Shown: positions 38,108 to 48,480 of the stretch, in pieces
How the letters are laid out: the number at the start of each line of letters is the position of its first letter
How positions within the stretch are numbered: position 1 is the stretch's first letter
Assembly: GCF_024453815.1 (NCBI RefSeq)
Contig: NZ_CP072934.1
Location: forward strand, 1,550,001 to 1,614,000
Origin: Corynebacterium pseudogenitalium
GTDB taxonomy: Bacteria; Actinomycetota; Actinomycetes; Mycobacteriales; Mycobacteriaceae
DNA length: 64,000 nucleotides
Direction: 5' to 3'
Notes under the pieces: model-generated
Seen by the model: only the letters and a program-made list of their open reading frames with translations
Told to the model about the DNA's origin: nothing
The model's database searches: none
Made by a program: the position numbers and the translations under genes

Positions 38108-40966
38108 TTGGATTACATCACCCGCCATATCGGTCCGGACACGCAGGAAACGGAGGCGATGCTCGCGAAAGTCGGCTACGACTCACTCGAGGCGCTGACC
38201 ACTGCCGCGATCCCCGCCGATCTGCTACTTCAAGGGCCACTCAACCTTCCCGCCCCGCTCACGGAATACCAGGCGCAGGATCGGTTGCGGGAGTTGGCGT
38301 CGAAAAATGAGGTGCTCAAGGCGTTCTACGGCCAGGGGTACTCGTCGACGTTGACGCCGCCGGTAATTCGGCGCGGTGTGGTCGAGGATGCTGGGTGGTA
38401 CACAGCGTATACGCCGTATCAGCCTGAGATTTCGCAGGGTCGTCTTGAGGCACTGCTGAACTTCCAAACTATGGTGCAGGACCTGACCGGCCTGGACATT
38501 GCGAACGCTTCCCTGCTGGATGAGGCTTCGGCGGCTGCGGAGGCTGTCGGCTTGATGGCTCGCGCAGTGCGCAAGGGTCGGACGGTGCTGCTGGATGCGC
38601 GCCTGCACCCGCAGGTGTTGCGGGTCGCGTCGGAGCGTGCTCGCACGCTTGACCTCGAGGTGGAGGTCGTTGACCTGCGTGAGGGGGTCGTGGGAGAGGG
38701 CCTCGTGGGTGCCATCGTGGCCTACCCCGGCACCGAGGGCGACGTGGTTGATCCTCGCGTGGTGGTCGAGGCGGTGCACGAGCGCGGGGGCTTGGTCGCG
38801 GTGGATGCGGATATTCTTGCGCTGACGCTGCTGGAGTCCCCTGGTGAGCTTGGCGCGGATATCGCGATCGGGTCCACGCAGCGCTTCGGCGTTCCGCTGT
38901 TCTACGGTGGCCCGCACGCCGCGTACATGGCGGTCAAGGAGAAGATGAAGCGCCAGCTGCCGGGCCGCCTGGTGGGTGTGTCGAAGGACGCGGAGGGCAC
39001 TCCTGCCTACCGCCTGGCCCTGCAGACCCGTGAGCAGCATATTCGTCGCGAGCGCGCGACCTCCAACATCTGTACCGCGCAGGCGTTGCTCGCGGTGACA
39101 GCGTCGATGTACGCCGTGTACCACGGCCCACGCGGTCTTGAGGCTATCGCTGCTCAGGTGCATGACTGGGCGGCGCGCTTCGCCAAGTCCCTGCGTGACG
39201 CGGGTATCGAGGTCAAGCACGACGCGTTCTTCGACACGGTGGCCGTCGTCGTGGACAGCTCCGAGGCAGTGTGCGAGCGCTTGGCGGATGCCGGTTACCT
39301 GGTGCGCCCGATTGACGCGACCACGGTGGGTGTCTCCTTCGGTGAGGACACGTCGGAGGACGACCTCGCGGCGCTGCTCGCTGGCTTCGGTGTCGACACG
39401 GTTGCTCACGAGGCGCCGTCCGCGCTGCCCGAGGCGCTGCGCCGCACAACGGAGTTCATGACGCACCCCAATTTCAACTCGGTGCATTCTGAGACGCAGA
39501 TGATGCGCTACATCCGCAAGCTCGGCGACAAGGACCTCGCGCTGGATCGCACGATGATCCCGCTGGGTTCCTGCACGATGAAGCTGAACCCGACCGCGGG
39601 CCTAGAGACCATCACGTGGCCAGCATTCGCGAACGTGCACCCGTACACACCGGATCGCTTCACGGCTGGTTGGAGGGAGCTTATCGACGAGCTCCGCGCC
39701 TGGCTTGTCGAAATCACCGGATACGCCGAGGTATCTATGCAGCCAAACTCGGGTGCGACGGGCGAGCTGGCTGGCCTGTTGGCGATTCGCCGCTACCACG
39801 TTTCCCGTGGTGACCATGGCCGTGACATCTGCTTGATCCCGGCGTCGGCGCACGGTACGAACGCTGCGTCGGCGACGCTGGCGAACCTTCGGGTGGTCGT
39901 CGTAAAGACTGCGGAGGATGGCTCGATCGACCTGGCTGACTTGGATGCGAAGCTTGAGCAGCACGGCGAGCACGTCGCAGCGATTATGGTCACCTACCCG
40001 TCCACGCACGGTGTGTATGAGGACACGGTGCAGGCCGTCGCGGAGAAGGTGCATGCGGTGGGCGGTCAGGTCTACATCGATGGCGCGAACATGAACGCGC
40101 TGACTGGGCTTGCGCGCCCGGGTGACTTTGGTGGCGACGTATCGCACCTGAACCTGCATAAGACGTTTACGATTCCGCACGGCGGTGGCGGCCCGGGCGT
40201 TGGCCCGATTGGTGTGGCGGAGCACCTGATTCCGTTCCTGCCGACGGACCCGAACGTCGACCCAACGCATGCGGCCTTCCCTGCCCCAGTTGGCGAGGGC
40301 GTGCCGGTTGCCGCGGCGAAGTTCGGCTCGGCGGGCGTGCTGCAGATCGCGTGGTCTTACATCGCGATGAGTGGTGCGGAGGGGTTGGCGTCCGCAACTG
40401 CGCATGCGGTGCTGGCGGCGAACTACGTGGCTCACGAGCTGCACGATTCCTTCCCGGTGCTCTACACCGGCGAGCATGGGCTGGTGGGCCACGAGTGCAT
40501 CCTTGACCTGCGCGAGCTGACGGACCGCTCGGGCGTGACCGCGGCGGATGTGGCGAAGCGCCTGGTGGACTACGGTTTCCACGCCCCTACCCTGGCGTTC
40601 CCGGTGGCGGGCACGCTGATGGTGGAGCCGACCGAGTCCGAGGATCTGGACGAGCTGGATCGCTTCATCGAGGCGATGCGTTCCATCCGCACGGAGATCC
40701 AGGAGATCATCGACGGCAAGGTATCCTACGAGGCCTCCGTCCTGCACCATGCGCCGTTTACCGCGCACAGCGTCGCTAGCACTGCGTGGGACTACGAGTT
40801 TTCCCGCGAGCAGGCCGCCTACCCGGTAGAGCGCTTGGTGCGCGAGAAGTACTTCCCGCCTGTGCGCCGCATTGATGAGGCGTACGGCGACCGCAACCTG
40901 GTGTGCTCCTGCCCGCCGCCGGAGGCGTTTGATATTTCTGAGAGTTCAGCGAGTGCGGAAAAGTAA
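38108..40966 (+). CDS. gcvP: glycine decarboxylase GcvP (P-protein)
   Basis: A PLP enzyme that decarboxylates glycine and loads the aminomethyl group onto lipoyl-GcvH. The 952-residue single-chain form (fused alpha/beta halves) has the PLP Lys in SHLNLHKTFTIPHGGGGPG (about residue 690) and the N-terminal-half block RVYTAYTPYQPEISQGRLE. The start is TTG at 38108 with AAAGGAG 7 nt upstream; no ATG near it fits. Followed by gcvT and gcvH. C. glutamicum, as I recall, lacks these genes, so this is an addition to the E2-lipB interval. Confidence 0.95.
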   Translation: MDYITRHIGPDTQETEAMLAKVGYDSLEALTTAAIPADLLLQGPLNLPAPLTEYQAQDRLRELASKNEVLKAFYGQGYSSTLTPPVIRRGVVEDAGWYTAYTPYQPEISQGRLEALLNFQTMVQDLTGLDIANASLLDEASAAAEAVGLMARAVRKGRTVLLDARLHPQVLRVASERARTLDLEVEVVDLREGVVGEGLVGAIVAYPGTEGDVVDPRVVVEAVHERGGLVAVDADILALTLLESPGELGADIAIGSTQRFGVPLFYGGPHAAYMAVKEKMKRQLPGRLVGVSKDAEGTPAYRLALQTREQHIRRERATSNICTAQALLAVTASMYAVYHGPRGLEAIAAQVHDWAARFAKSLRDAGIEVKHDAFFDTVAVVVDSSEAVCERLADAGYLVRPIDATTVGVSFGEDTSEDDLAALLAGFGVDTVAHEAPSALPEALRRTTEFMTHPNFNSVHSETQMMRYIRKLGDKDLALDRTMIPLGSCTMKLNPTAGLETITWPAFANVHPYTPDRFTAGWRELIDELRAWLVEITGYAEVSMQPNSGATGELAGLLAIRRYHVSRGDHGRDICLIPASAHGTNAASATLANLRVVVVKTAEDGSIDLADLDAKLEQHGEHVAAIMVTYPSTHGVYEDTVQAVAEKVHAVGGQVYIDGANMNALTGLARPGDFGGDVSHLNLHKTFTIPHGGGGPGVGPIGVAEHLIPFLPTDPNVDPTHAAFPAPVGEGVPVAAAKFGSAGVLQIAWSYIAMSGAEGLASATAHAVLAANYVAHELHDSFPVLYTGEHGLVGHECILDLRELTDRSGVTAADVAKRLVDYGFHAPTLAFPVAGTLMVEPTESEDLDELDRFIEAMRSIRTEIQEIIDGKVSYEASVLHHAPFTAHSVASTAWDYEFSREQAAYPVERLVREKYFPPVRRIDEAYGDRNLVCSCPPPEAFDISESSASAEK

Positions 40967-40978
40967 GGAGTGATTGTG

Positions 40979-42046
40979 ATGGCTGAGACCCCTTTGTTTG
41001 CAGCGCATGAGGAGCTTGGTGCTTCCTTTACGGACTTCGGTGGCTGGAACATGCCGCTGAAGTATGACAACGAGCTTGCGGAGCACCGTGCGGTGCGGGA
41101 GCGCGTCGGCATCTTTGATCTCTCCCACATGGGCGAGATTGATGTACGCGGCCCCCAGGCTGCGGAGTTTTTGGACTACACGTTGATTTCCACGCTGTCT
41201 ACGTTGCGTGTTGGCAAGGCGAAGTACTCGATGATCGTGGCCGAAGATGGCGGCATCATCGACGATTTGATCTCCTACCGCCTCGCAGACGATCACTTCC
41301 TGGTCGTGCCGAACGCTGGCAACACGCCCGCGGTGTGGGAGGCATTCCAAAAGCGCGCAACGAACTTCGATGTAGAGCTGACGAACCGTAGCGCGGACGT
41401 CGCGCTTGTTGCGGTGCAGGGCCCTGATTCCTTATCGACGATCGCTTCGCACCTCGACGGCGACGCCGGCGCCTTGGCGTACTACTCGGCGGCACCGATG
41501 CGCTTCGGTGACTGCGACGTCTTGGTCGCCCGAACCGGCTACACCGGCGAGGACGGCTTCGAGCTCTACTGCGACCGCGAGGGCGTTCGCGCGATCTGGG
41601 ACGCGCTCGCACCGAACGCGACGCCGTGCGGCCTGGCTGCGCGCGACTCCCTGCGGCTCGAGGCGTCGATGCCGCTGTACGGCCACGAGCTTTCCCGCGA
41701 GATCACCCCGGTCGAGGCCGGGATGGGCCGCGCGTTTGCGAAGAAAGAGGCGGACTTCGTGGGCAAGGACGCGCTTGTCAGCCGCGAGCCCTCGGTGGTT
41801 ATTGCCGGCCTGTCGTCGGAGCAGCGTCGCGCCGCTCGCGAGGGTGCCGAGATCTACCTGGGCGATACGCGCATCGGCGTCGTCACCTCCGGGCAGCCTT
41901 CGCCCACGCTGCAGCGTCCGGTGGCGCTCGCGCACATCGACCCAGCGCACGCCGAGGTTGGCACGGATGTGGAAATTGATATCCGTGGGCGCCGCTATCC
42001 GTTTACTATTGTGGACACACCGTTCTATTCCCGAAAGGACAAGTAA
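40979..42046 (+). CDS. gcvT: aminomethyltransferase GcvT (T-protein)
   Basis: Transfers the methylene group from aminomethyl-GcvH to tetrahydrofolate, releasing ammonia. The 355-residue protein carries the folate-binding residues in DLSHMGEIDVRG and in the segment ARTGYTGEDGFELY, and ends with the family barrel. AAGGAG at 40965-40970 sits 8 nt before ATG 40979; in-frame GTG codons at 40970 and 40976 are possible alternatives. It lies 12 bp after gcvP and 2 bp before gcvH, a tight operon. Confidence 0.95.
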   Translation: MAETPLFAAHEELGASFTDFGGWNMPLKYDNELAEHRAVRERVGIFDLSHMGEIDVRGPQAAEFLDYTLISTLSTLRVGKAKYSMIVAEDGGIIDDLISYRLADDHFLVVPNAGNTPAVWEAFQKRATNFDVELTNRSADVALVAVQGPDSLSTIASHLDGDAGALAYYSAAPMRFGDCDVLVARTGYTGEDGFELYCDREGVRAIWDALAPNATPCGLAARDSLRLEASMPLYGHELSREITPVEAGMGRAFAKKEADFVGKDALVSREPSVVIAGLSSEQRRAAREGAEIYLGDTRIGVVTSGQPSPTLQRPVALAHIDPAHAEVGTDVEIDIRGRRYPFTIVDTPFYSRKDK

Positions 42047-42048
42047 TC

Positions 42049-42441
42049 ATGTCTTTGAACCCTGATTTTTACTACTCGGAGGACCACGAGTGGATCAACG
42101 CTCGCCCTGAGGATGCTGCTGGCACCAAGGTGCGCGTAGGCATCACGAACGTTGCGGCGGATCGCCTCGGCGAGGTCGTGTTCGCTGAGCTGCCGCAGGT
42201 CGGCGACCAGGTCACGGCGGGTGAAACCTGTGGCGAGGTCGAGTCGACGAAGTCGGTGTCTGACCTGTACGCACCGGTGACTGGCACGGTGACCGCGGTC
42301 AACGAGGACATTGATGGCGCCTACGAGGCCATCAACGAGGACCCGTTCGGTGCTGGCTGGCTCTTCGAGGTTGAGGTCGAGGAGGTTGGTCCGCTGATGA
42401 CGGCGGACGAGTACGCTGCCGCTAACGGTGTCGAAAACTAG
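42049..42441 (+). CDS. gcvH: glycine cleavage system H protein GcvH
   Basis: A 130-residue lipoyl carrier that shuttles the aminomethyl group between P, T and L proteins. The lipoylated Lys lies in VESTKSVSDLYAPVTG (about residue 67). It starts 2 bp after gcvT and is followed within 20 bp by lipB, whose product octanoylates this very protein, and then lipA. Confidence 0.96.
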   Translation: MSLNPDFYYSEDHEWINARPEDAAGTKVRVGITNVAADRLGEVVFAELPQVGDQVTAGETCGEVESTKSVSDLYAPVTGTVTAVNEDIDGAYEAINEDPFGAGWLFEVEVEEVGPLMTADEYAAANGVEN

Positions 42442-42459
42442 CGACTATCGTTGGCAGGC

Positions 42460-43260
42460 ATGACAGCTCCACGCGATCCGTTCTTCCCTGCCGACAAATC
42501 CATTCGGGCCTCAGCCGCGCCTATTGATGTGCGCGAGCTGGGGCTCGTTGATTATGAGGAAGCCTGGCACCTCCAGGCTGAGCTGGCCAAGCAGCGTGCG
42601 TCGGACGAGATCCCGGACACGGTGTTGGTGCTGCAGCACCCCTCGGTGTTTACCGCGGGCAAGCGAACCCAGCCGGAGGACTTGCCGGATCCGTCGTACC
42701 CGGTCTCGGTCGTGGACGTTGATCGCGGAGGACGCATCACGTGGCACGGCGAGGGCCAGCTTGTCCTCTACCCCATCATCAAACTTGCCCAACCGGTAGA
42801 CGTCGTGGACTACGTGCGCCGCCTGGAGGAGGCGATCATCGAGACGGTGCGCAAGGCGGGGGTACATGCCGCCGGGCGTATCGACGGCCGCTCCGGCGTC
42901 TGGGTGCCAAAAACCGTCGACGCGGCGGATAGCTCGGCGTCGCACCGCGATAGGAAGATCGCGGCGCTGGGTATCCGCATCACCCGCGGAGTGACCATGC
43001 ATGGGCTCGCGCTGAACTGCGACAACACCTTGGAGCACTACGGCCACATCGTTGCGTGCGGCATCGACGACGCCGACGTGACCACGATGAGCCTGGAGCT
43101 CGGCCGCGACGTCACACCTGAGGAGATGACCGCTCCGCTGCTCGACGCCCTCAAGCGCGCCCTTGCAGGCGAGCTCGTGGTGGCCGACCACAGCTTTGGT
43201 TCGGCACCGGATCCGACGAAGGGGCTCAAACGTCGAGATGTAAGGCGAGCCTCCCATTAA
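42460..43260 (+). CDS. lipB: octanoyl-[ACP]:protein N-octanoyltransferase LipB
   Basis: Moves octanoate from acyl carrier protein to lipoyl domains (GcvH, E2). Motifs: [18 protein letters not shown], Lys in [10 protein letters not shown] and the catalytic Cys in [11 protein letters not shown]. Length about 266 residues. The frame also has a TTG at 42451, but ATG 42460 (MTAPRD) is chosen. Its place directly after gcvH and before lipA links lipoate synthesis to its acceptors. Confidence 0.94.
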   Translation: MTAPRDPFFPADKSIRASAAPIDVRELGLVDYEEAWHLQAELAKQRASDEIPDTVLVLQHPSVFTAGKRTQPEDLPDPSYPVSVVDVDRGGRITWHGEGQLVLYPIIKLAQPVDVVDYVRRLEEAIIETVRKAGVHAAGRIDGRSGVWVPKTVDAADSSASHRDRKIAALGIRITRGVTMHGLALNCDNTLEHYGHIVACGIDDADVTTMSLELGRDVTPEEMTAPLLDALKRALAGELVVADHSFGSAPDPTKGLKRRDVRRASH

Positions 43261-43299
43261 ACCTCGACTTTGGAGGGGCTGTCCGTTACGGTGGACGGC

Positions 43300-44346
43300 G
43301 TGACTATTGCACCAGAAGGACGCAAACTACTTCGCGTAGAAAAACGCAACGCCCAGACCCCTATCGAGTCGAAACCGCGTTGGATCCGCAACGCGGTCAA
43401 GATCGGCCCTGAGTACGAGGACATGAAAAAGAAGGTGAAGGGCGCGTCCCTTCACACCGTGTGCCAGGAGGCCGGCTGCCCCAACATTCACGAGTGCTGG
43501 GAGTCGCGCGAGGCGACATTCCTGATCGGTGGCGCGAACTGCTCTCGTCGCTGTGACTTCTGCCAGATCAACTCGGCGAAGCCCGAGCCGCTCGACGTCA
43601 ACGAGCCACAGCGTGTGGCGGAGTCAGTTCGCGAGATGAACCTGAACTACTCCACCATCACCGGTGTGACCCGCGACGACCTCGAGGATGAGGGCGCGTG
43701 GCTGTATGCGGAGGTTGTGCGCAAGATTCACGAGCTCAACCCGCATACTGGCGTCGAAAATCTCACCCCGGACTTTTCCGGCAAGCCGGATCTGCTCCAG
43801 GAGGTCTTTGAAGCTCGTCCGGAGGTCTTCGCGCACAACGTGGAGACGGTCCCGCGCATCTTTAAGCGCATCCGCCCGGCGTTCCGCTACGACCGCTCTC
43901 TGGACGTCATCCGCCAGGCGCGCGACTTCGGTTTGATCACCAAGTCCAACCTGATCCTGGGCATGGGTGAGACCCAGGAAGAGGTCTTGCAGGCGCTGCA
44001 AGACCTTGTTGACGCCGGCACCGACATCATCACGATCACCCAGTACCTGCGCCCCGGCCCGATGTACCACCCGATCGACCGTTGGGTAAAGCCCGAAGAG
44101 TTCATCGAGTACCGCGACGCGGCCTACGAGATGGGCTTCGGCGCCGTCATGTCGGGTCCACTGGTGCGCTCCTCATACCGCGCGGGCAAGCTCTACGTCG
44201 AGGCGATGGAGCACCGCGGCCTGGAGTTGCCGGAAAACCTGCGCCACCTGGCGGAAACCTCGAAGGGCGACACTGCCCAGGAAGCCTCGACGCTCCTGGA
44301 GAAGTACGGTGCTTCGAAGGATCACCCGGTAGCAACACGTTCCTAA
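43300..44346 (+). CDS. lipA: lipoyl synthase LipA (radical SAM)
   Basis: Inserts two sulfurs into octanoyl-lipoyl domains using two 4Fe-4S clusters. The auxiliary cluster cysteines are in [12 protein letters not shown] (about 50-61) and the radical SAM CxxxCxxC is CSRRCDFC (81-88). The C-terminal Ser needed by the auxiliary cluster appears in SGPLVRSSY. Upstream in-frame codons to 43270 are open, but GTG 43300 ([16 protein letters not shown]) aligns with known corynebacterial LipA. Confidence 0.95.
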   Translation: MTIAPEGRKLLRVEKRNAQTPIESKPRWIRNAVKIGPEYEDMKKKVKGASLHTVCQEAGCPNIHECWESREATFLIGGANCSRRCDFCQINSAKPEPLDVNEPQRVAESVREMNLNYSTITGVTRDDLEDEGAWLYAEVVRKIHELNPHTGVENLTPDFSGKPDLLQEVFEARPEVFAHNVETVPRIFKRIRPAFRYDRSLDVIRQARDFGLITKSNLILGMGETQEEVLQALQDLVDAGTDIITITQYLRPGPMYHPIDRWVKPEEFIEYRDAAYEMGFGAVMSGPLVRSSYRAGKLYVEAMEHRGLELPENLRHLAETSKGDTAQEASTLLEKYGASKDHPVATRS

Positions 44347-44397
44347 CCCGCTTTGGCCACTTTGGTCCGGCCATGTTCGTGACATAGAGTTGACGGC

Positions 44398-45186
44398 ATG
44401 GCTCAGTCGAAGGATAAGGCAGCCCTGAAGGCTGCGAAGAAGCAGGAGCGCGCCGCGAAGCGCGCAAAGGGAAAGCAGACACGTAGCCAGATTTGGCAGG
44501 CGTTTCAGATTCAGCGCAAGCGGGATAAGAAGCTCATCCCGATTATGCTGGCCTGCCTGCTTGGCATGGGTCTGCTTTTCTTCTTGATCGGCCTCATTTG
44601 GGGCGGCCAGTGGTACATGCTGGCGCTCGGTTTGGCATTCGGTACCGTGCTGGCGATGTGGATGTTCACCCGCCGCTTGGAGCGCTCGATGTACGACGAG
44701 GTCGGTGACACCCCGGGCGTTGCTGGTTGGACGTTGGAGAACCTGCGCAACACCATCGGCATGGTGTGGATCACCAAGACCGGCGTGCAGGCCAACACCC
44801 ATATGGATACCGTGCACCGCGTGATTGGCCTACCAGGCGTCATCCTGGTCGGTGAGGGCAACGAGAACCGCCTGCGCACCCTGATGAAGAAGGAGTCCCG
44901 CCGCGTGGACCGCCTACTGGCAGGCGTGCCGATCCACGAGGTGTACGTGGGCGAAGGCGAAGGCCAGGTTGCAGTACGTGACCTGCAGAAGCACTTGATG
45001 AAGCTGCCACGCCACTACCGCAAGGATGACGTCTACTCCATGAGCGCGAAGCTCGAGGCCATGGACGCTCGTACGCAGCCTGGCCAGATGCCTGGTCTGC
45101 CTGGCGGCCCGCTGCCGAAGCAGGCCCAGAACATGGCGGGTATGAACCGCCGTATGCGCCGAATGCAGCAGCGTCAAGGCAAGTAA
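44398..45186 (+). CDS. DUF4191 domain membrane protein
   Basis: 262 residues: a very basic N-terminus (KAAKKQERAAKRAKGKQ), two transmembrane helices (about 50-70 and 75-95), then a soluble domain ending with a Met/Arg/Gln-rich tail (MNRRMRRMQQRQGK). This is the actinobacterial DUF4191 family, always found after lipA in corynebacteria and mycobacteria. The function is unknown. It starts 51 bp after lipA and ends 2 bp before the ThrE-like gene. Confidence 0.88.
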   Translation: MAQSKDKAALKAAKKQERAAKRAKGKQTRSQIWQAFQIQRKRDKKLIPIMLACLLGMGLLFFLIGLIWGGQWYMLALGLAFGTVLAMWMFTRRLERSMYDEVGDTPGVAGWTLENLRNTIGMVWITKTGVQANTHMDTVHRVIGLPGVILVGEGNENRLRTLMKKESRRVDRLLAGVPIHEVYVGEGEGQVAVRDLQKHLMKLPRHYRKDDVYSMSAKLEAMDARTQPGQMPGLPGGPLPKQAQNMAGMNRRMRRMQQRQGK

Positions 45187-45188
45187 GT

Positions 45189-46454
45189 ATGTCTTCCTTC
45201 GACATGGGCGTCGAGGCCAGCACCGCGCTGCGCCTCGGCGCTCTTTTGTTGTCCGCGGGTGCTCCCGGCTACCGCGTCACACGGGCCGTGAAGCGTTGTG
45301 CCCGCGCGATGCACTTCGACGACGCCGACGTGGTCGTCGGCTTCGACACGATCACGTGCACTGTCCACCGCGGTGATAATTTCCGCACGCTCGTGGCTGA
45401 TCTTCCGCTGCCAGGGGTGAACGCGTCGCGCATCGAGGCGCTCGAGAATCTGACCAAGCACGAGATGCACCGCTACACCACCGCGGAAGAAATCAACGCC
45501 GCCATCGACGAGATTGAGGCAATCCCTACCCCTCGTTGGGGTCCGCTGACCTCCAGCTGCGCGGCTGGCCTTGCATGTGGCGGCTTCGCGGTGCTGAACC
45601 ACTTTTCCTACTTCACCGCGCTGCTCGTGATTATTGCGGCTGGTGTGGGCCAGTACGTGCGGCTGCGCTTGGCGCGTCAACACCTCCTGCAGTTGGGTGT
45701 GGTAATGGCTGCGGCGCTCGTCTCGACGCTGCTGTTCTTGGCGCTCGCGTGGGCGCTTCCCCACTCCGACTTTGAGCTCTCCGCGGGCTTCGTCCCCGCT
45801 ATTTTGTACCTGGTGCCGGGCTTTCCCCTGTTCGTTTCTTTGATGGATCTCTCCCGCTTCGACTTCACCTCGGGGCTGCCGAGGCTCTTCTTCGCGCTCG
45901 AAGTGGTCCTCACCATGATGCTGACGGTTGCGGTCATCGCGATGGTCACCGATGCGCCCGCCCCCAGTACGGTCAGCGCAACCCCGGATCCTGCGTTTTA
46001 CGGGGCTGCGGCGCTCGCCAGCTTCGTCTCCGTGGGTGGGTTCGCCATTTTGTTTAATGCCTCACGCAGGATGACACTTTTGGCAGCCACGCTCGGCACT
46101 GTCGCCAATGTGTTGCGTCTCATGCTTGTCGACGCCCACGTGGAATACTTCCTCGCCTGCCTGCTGGGGACCCTTGTGATCGGCATTCTTGGGTCCTGGC
46201 TGGGCCAGCACTTTCGGGTGCCGCGCACCACGGTGACCATCCCCGCAGCCGTGGTCATGATCCCCGGCCCCACCATTTACGCGGCGCTGCACCAGATCAC
46301 GAACGGCAATATCTCCGCGGCAATCGACTCGACTACCGCCGTCGTGCTCACGGTATTGTTCCTCTCTGGAGGCCTGACGGTGGCCCGTCTGCTCACTGAC
46401 AAGAACTGGGCGTTCCAGCGCACCGTGGAATTCCGCCCGTTGGAGGAACCCTAG
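45189..46454 (+). CDS. threonine/serine exporter (ThrE/DUF1212) family protein
   Basis: A 421-residue protein with a soluble N-terminal domain (ALRLGALLLSAGAPGYRVTRAVKRCA) followed by about ten hydrophobic helices, the fused ThrE/YjjP-YjjB arrangement. In C. glutamicum ThrE exports threonine and serine; whether this protein has the same substrate is not known. It is closely linked to the DUF4191 gene, and its end overlaps the convergent RDD gene by 4 bp. Confidence 0.85.
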   Translation: MSSFDMGVEASTALRLGALLLSAGAPGYRVTRAVKRCARAMHFDDADVVVGFDTITCTVHRGDNFRTLVADLPLPGVNASRIEALENLTKHEMHRYTTAEEINAAIDEIEAIPTPRWGPLTSSCAAGLACGGFAVLNHFSYFTALLVIIAAGVGQYVRLRLARQHLLQLGVVMAAALVSTLLFLALAWALPHSDFELSAGFVPAILYLVPGFPLFVSLMDLSRFDFTSGLPRLFFALEVVLTMMLTVAVIAMVTDAPAPSTVSATPDPAFYGAAALASFVSVGGFAILFNASRRMTLLAATLGTVANVLRLMLVDAHVEYFLACLLGTLVIGILGSWLGQHFRVPRTTVTIPAAVVMIPGPTIYAALHQITNGNISAAIDSTTAVVLTVLFLSGGLTVARLLTDKNWAFQRTVEFRPLEEP

Positions 46455-46927
46455 CTGCGGATCACGGTCGTGTTGGTCGCACGATCGTGCATGCCGCGGC
46501 CGTCGGCGTCGACAAGCGCTGCGGGCAGAATGAACGCAGTGAGCAGCGTGCGCACTGCCGCGCGCCACAGCCCGACGGGCTCTTCCGCGTCGACGCGGGC
46601 CACCCCCATCCCGAGGATCGCCATGCCCGGCGTGCGTGCAAATAGCCAACCGCAAATGATGCCCAACACGATCCACAACAGATACGTCAACGTCGACGTG
46701 CCACCGAAAACGGTGGTGTTGGCATGAATGATCGCTGCAGCCGCCCAGGCAATTGCCCAGTCGATCGCGACGCCTCCCATGCGTCGCGCCACCGACGCCT
46801 GCGCGCCCGCGCCCTCCTTCGGCAGCCCAAGAAACTGCCCCGGGTAGTCAGGGATCGCATCATCGCCTTTGAACTGGCCGGGAAGCTCCGGGCCGTCGAG
46901 CCATCGTTTTCCTTGGGGTGCAGACAT
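46451..46927 (-). CDS. RDD family membrane protein
   Basis: A 158-residue RDD protein: VARRMGGVAIDWAIAWAAAAI carries the Arg and Asp residues of the family in the first of about three membrane helices. The N-terminal 45 residues are polar with PGQFLGLPKEGAG. It is divergent from glnA, as in other corynebacteria. No function is established; some RDD proteins act as ion antiporters. Confidence 0.87.
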   Translation of the reverse strand: MSAPQGKRWLDGPELPGQFKGDDAIPDYPGQFLGLPKEGAGAQASVARRMGGVAIDWAIAWAAAAIIHANTTVFGGTSTLTYLLWIVLGIICGWLFARTPGMAILGMGVARVDAEEPVGLWRAAVRTLLTAFILPAALVDADGRGMHDRATNTTVIRS

Positions 46928-46961
46928 GCGACATAGCCTATCCTCTTTTCCCGAAAAGCTG

Positions 46962-46989
46962 TTACAGAGCGGGAGCTACACGCTAGAAT
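46962..46989 (+). promoter_or_regulatory. putative glnA promoter
   Basis: TTACAG (46962-46967) and TAGAAT (46984-46989) with a 16-bp spacer, about 40 bp before the glnA GTG. The elements resemble the SigA consensus of corynebacteria. No clear AmtR operator could be recognised by eye. Confidence 0.45.
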
Positions 46990-47028
46990 TGTGCGAAGTT
47001 CCCAACGCCGTCCGAAGGAGAAAAGGTC

Positions 47029-48465
47029 GTGTCTTTCGAAACTATCGAAGACGTAAAGAAGTTCATTCAGGACGAGAACGTGGAGTTTGTCGACGTCCGG
47101 TTTACCGACGTCCCCGGCATCGAGCACCACTTCTCTATCCCTGCCTCCATGTTTGACGAAACCGTCATGGAAGAAGGCCTCGCCTTCGACGGCTCATCGA
47201 TTCGTGGCTTTACCACCATCGAAGAGTCCGACATGACGCTCATGCCGGATCTCGCCACCGCGAAGCTGGACCAGTTCCGCGCAGCGAAGACCCTGAACGT
47301 GAAGTTCTTCGTCAACGACCCATTCACCCTCGAAGCGTTCTCCCGCGACCCGCGCAACGTTGCGCGCAAGGCGGAGCAGTACCTGGCTTCCACCGGCATC
47401 GCCGATACCTGTAGCTTTGGCGCCGAGGCCGAGTTCTACCTCTTCGACTCCATCCGATACGAGGTCGAAGGCCACCGCGCGTTCTACGAGATTGACGCCG
47501 AAGAAGGCTGGTGGAATCGTGGCAAGGAAACAGATGCAGTCGGCGGCCCGAACCTTGGCTACCACAACCGCGTCAAGGGCGGCTACTTCCCCGTCCCACC
47601 ACACGACAAGACCGTCGACGTGCGCGACGCCATGGTCAAGAACCTGCGCGAATCCGGCTTCGAAATCGAACGCTTCCACCGCGAGGTAGGCAACGGCGGC
47701 CAGCAGGAGATCAACTACCGCTTCAACACCCTGCTGCACGCGGCTGACGACCTGCAGGACTTCAAATACATCGTCAAGAACACCGCCACCCAGTACGGCA
47801 AGACGGCCACCTTTATGCCGAAGCCCCTGGCCGGTGACAACGGTTCCGGAATGCACGCCCACCAGTCCCTCTGGAAGGACGGCAAGCCACTGTTCTACGA
47901 CGAGAACGGCTACGGCGGGCTCTCCAACATCGCCCGCTGGTACATCGGCGGCATCCTTGAGCACGCCGGCGCTGTCCTTGCGTTTACCAACCCGACGCTG
48001 AACTCCTACCACCGCCTGGTGCCAGGTTTCGAGGCCCCAATCAACCTGGTGTACTCCCAGCGCAACCGCTCTGCCGCGATCCGCATCCCGATCACTGGCA
48101 CCAACCCGAAGGCGAAGCGCATCGAGTTCCGCGCACCGGACCCATCAGGCAACCCGTACCTCGGCTTCGCTGCCATGATGATGGCAGGCCTCGACGGTGT
48201 GAAGAATCGCATCGAGCCACACGCTCCGGTGGACAAGGACCTCTACGAGCTGCCACCGGAGGAAGCCAAGGACATCCCGCAGGCGCCGACTTCGCTCGAG
48301 GCGTCGCTCCAGGCGCTGCAGGACGACTACGAATTCCTCACCGAAGGCGACGTCTTCACCGAAGACCTCATCGACACGTACGTGAAGCTGAAGTACGACA
48401 GTGAGATCACCCCGGCACGCCTGCGCCCGACGCCGCTGGAGTTTGAGCTGTACTTTGACTGCTAG
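47029..48465 (+). CDS. glnA: glutamine synthetase type I GlnA
   Basis: Forms glutamine from glutamate, ammonia and ATP as a dodecamer; the main ammonium-assimilating enzyme. The 478-residue protein has FDGSSIRGF, the ATP-binding segment [11 protein letters not shown], and the adenylylation site Tyr in [10 protein letters not shown] (about residue 406), so it is probably controlled by GlnE. GAAGGAG lies upstream of GTG 47029. It is followed by a strong hairpin, then the accessory region. Confidence 0.97.
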   Translation: MSFETIEDVKKFIQDENVEFVDVRFTDVPGIEHHFSIPASMFDETVMEEGLAFDGSSIRGFTTIEESDMTLMPDLATAKLDQFRAAKTLNVKFFVNDPFTLEAFSRDPRNVARKAEQYLASTGIADTCSFGAEAEFYLFDSIRYEVEGHRAFYEIDAEEGWWNRGKETDAVGGPNLGYHNRVKGGYFPVPPHDKTVDVRDAMVKNLRESGFEIERFHREVGNGGQQEINYRFNTLLHAADDLQDFKYIVKNTATQYGKTATFMPKPLAGDNGSGMHAHQSLWKDGKPLFYDENGYGGLSNIARWYIGGILEHAGAVLAFTNPTLNSYHRLVPGFEAPINLVYSQRNRSAAIRIPITGTNPKAKRIEFRAPDPSGNPYLGFAAMMMAGLDGVKNRIEPHAPVDKDLYELPPEEAKDIPQAPTSLEASLQALQDDYEFLTEGDVFTEDLIDTYVKLKYDSEITPARLRPTPLEFELYFDC

Positions 48466-48480
48466 ATTCTGAGGGACTTT

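Noticed and set aside
38225..40768. Two long minus-strand frames (420 and 388 codons) opposite gcvP
   Set aside because: Arg/His-rich shadows of a GC-rich gene.
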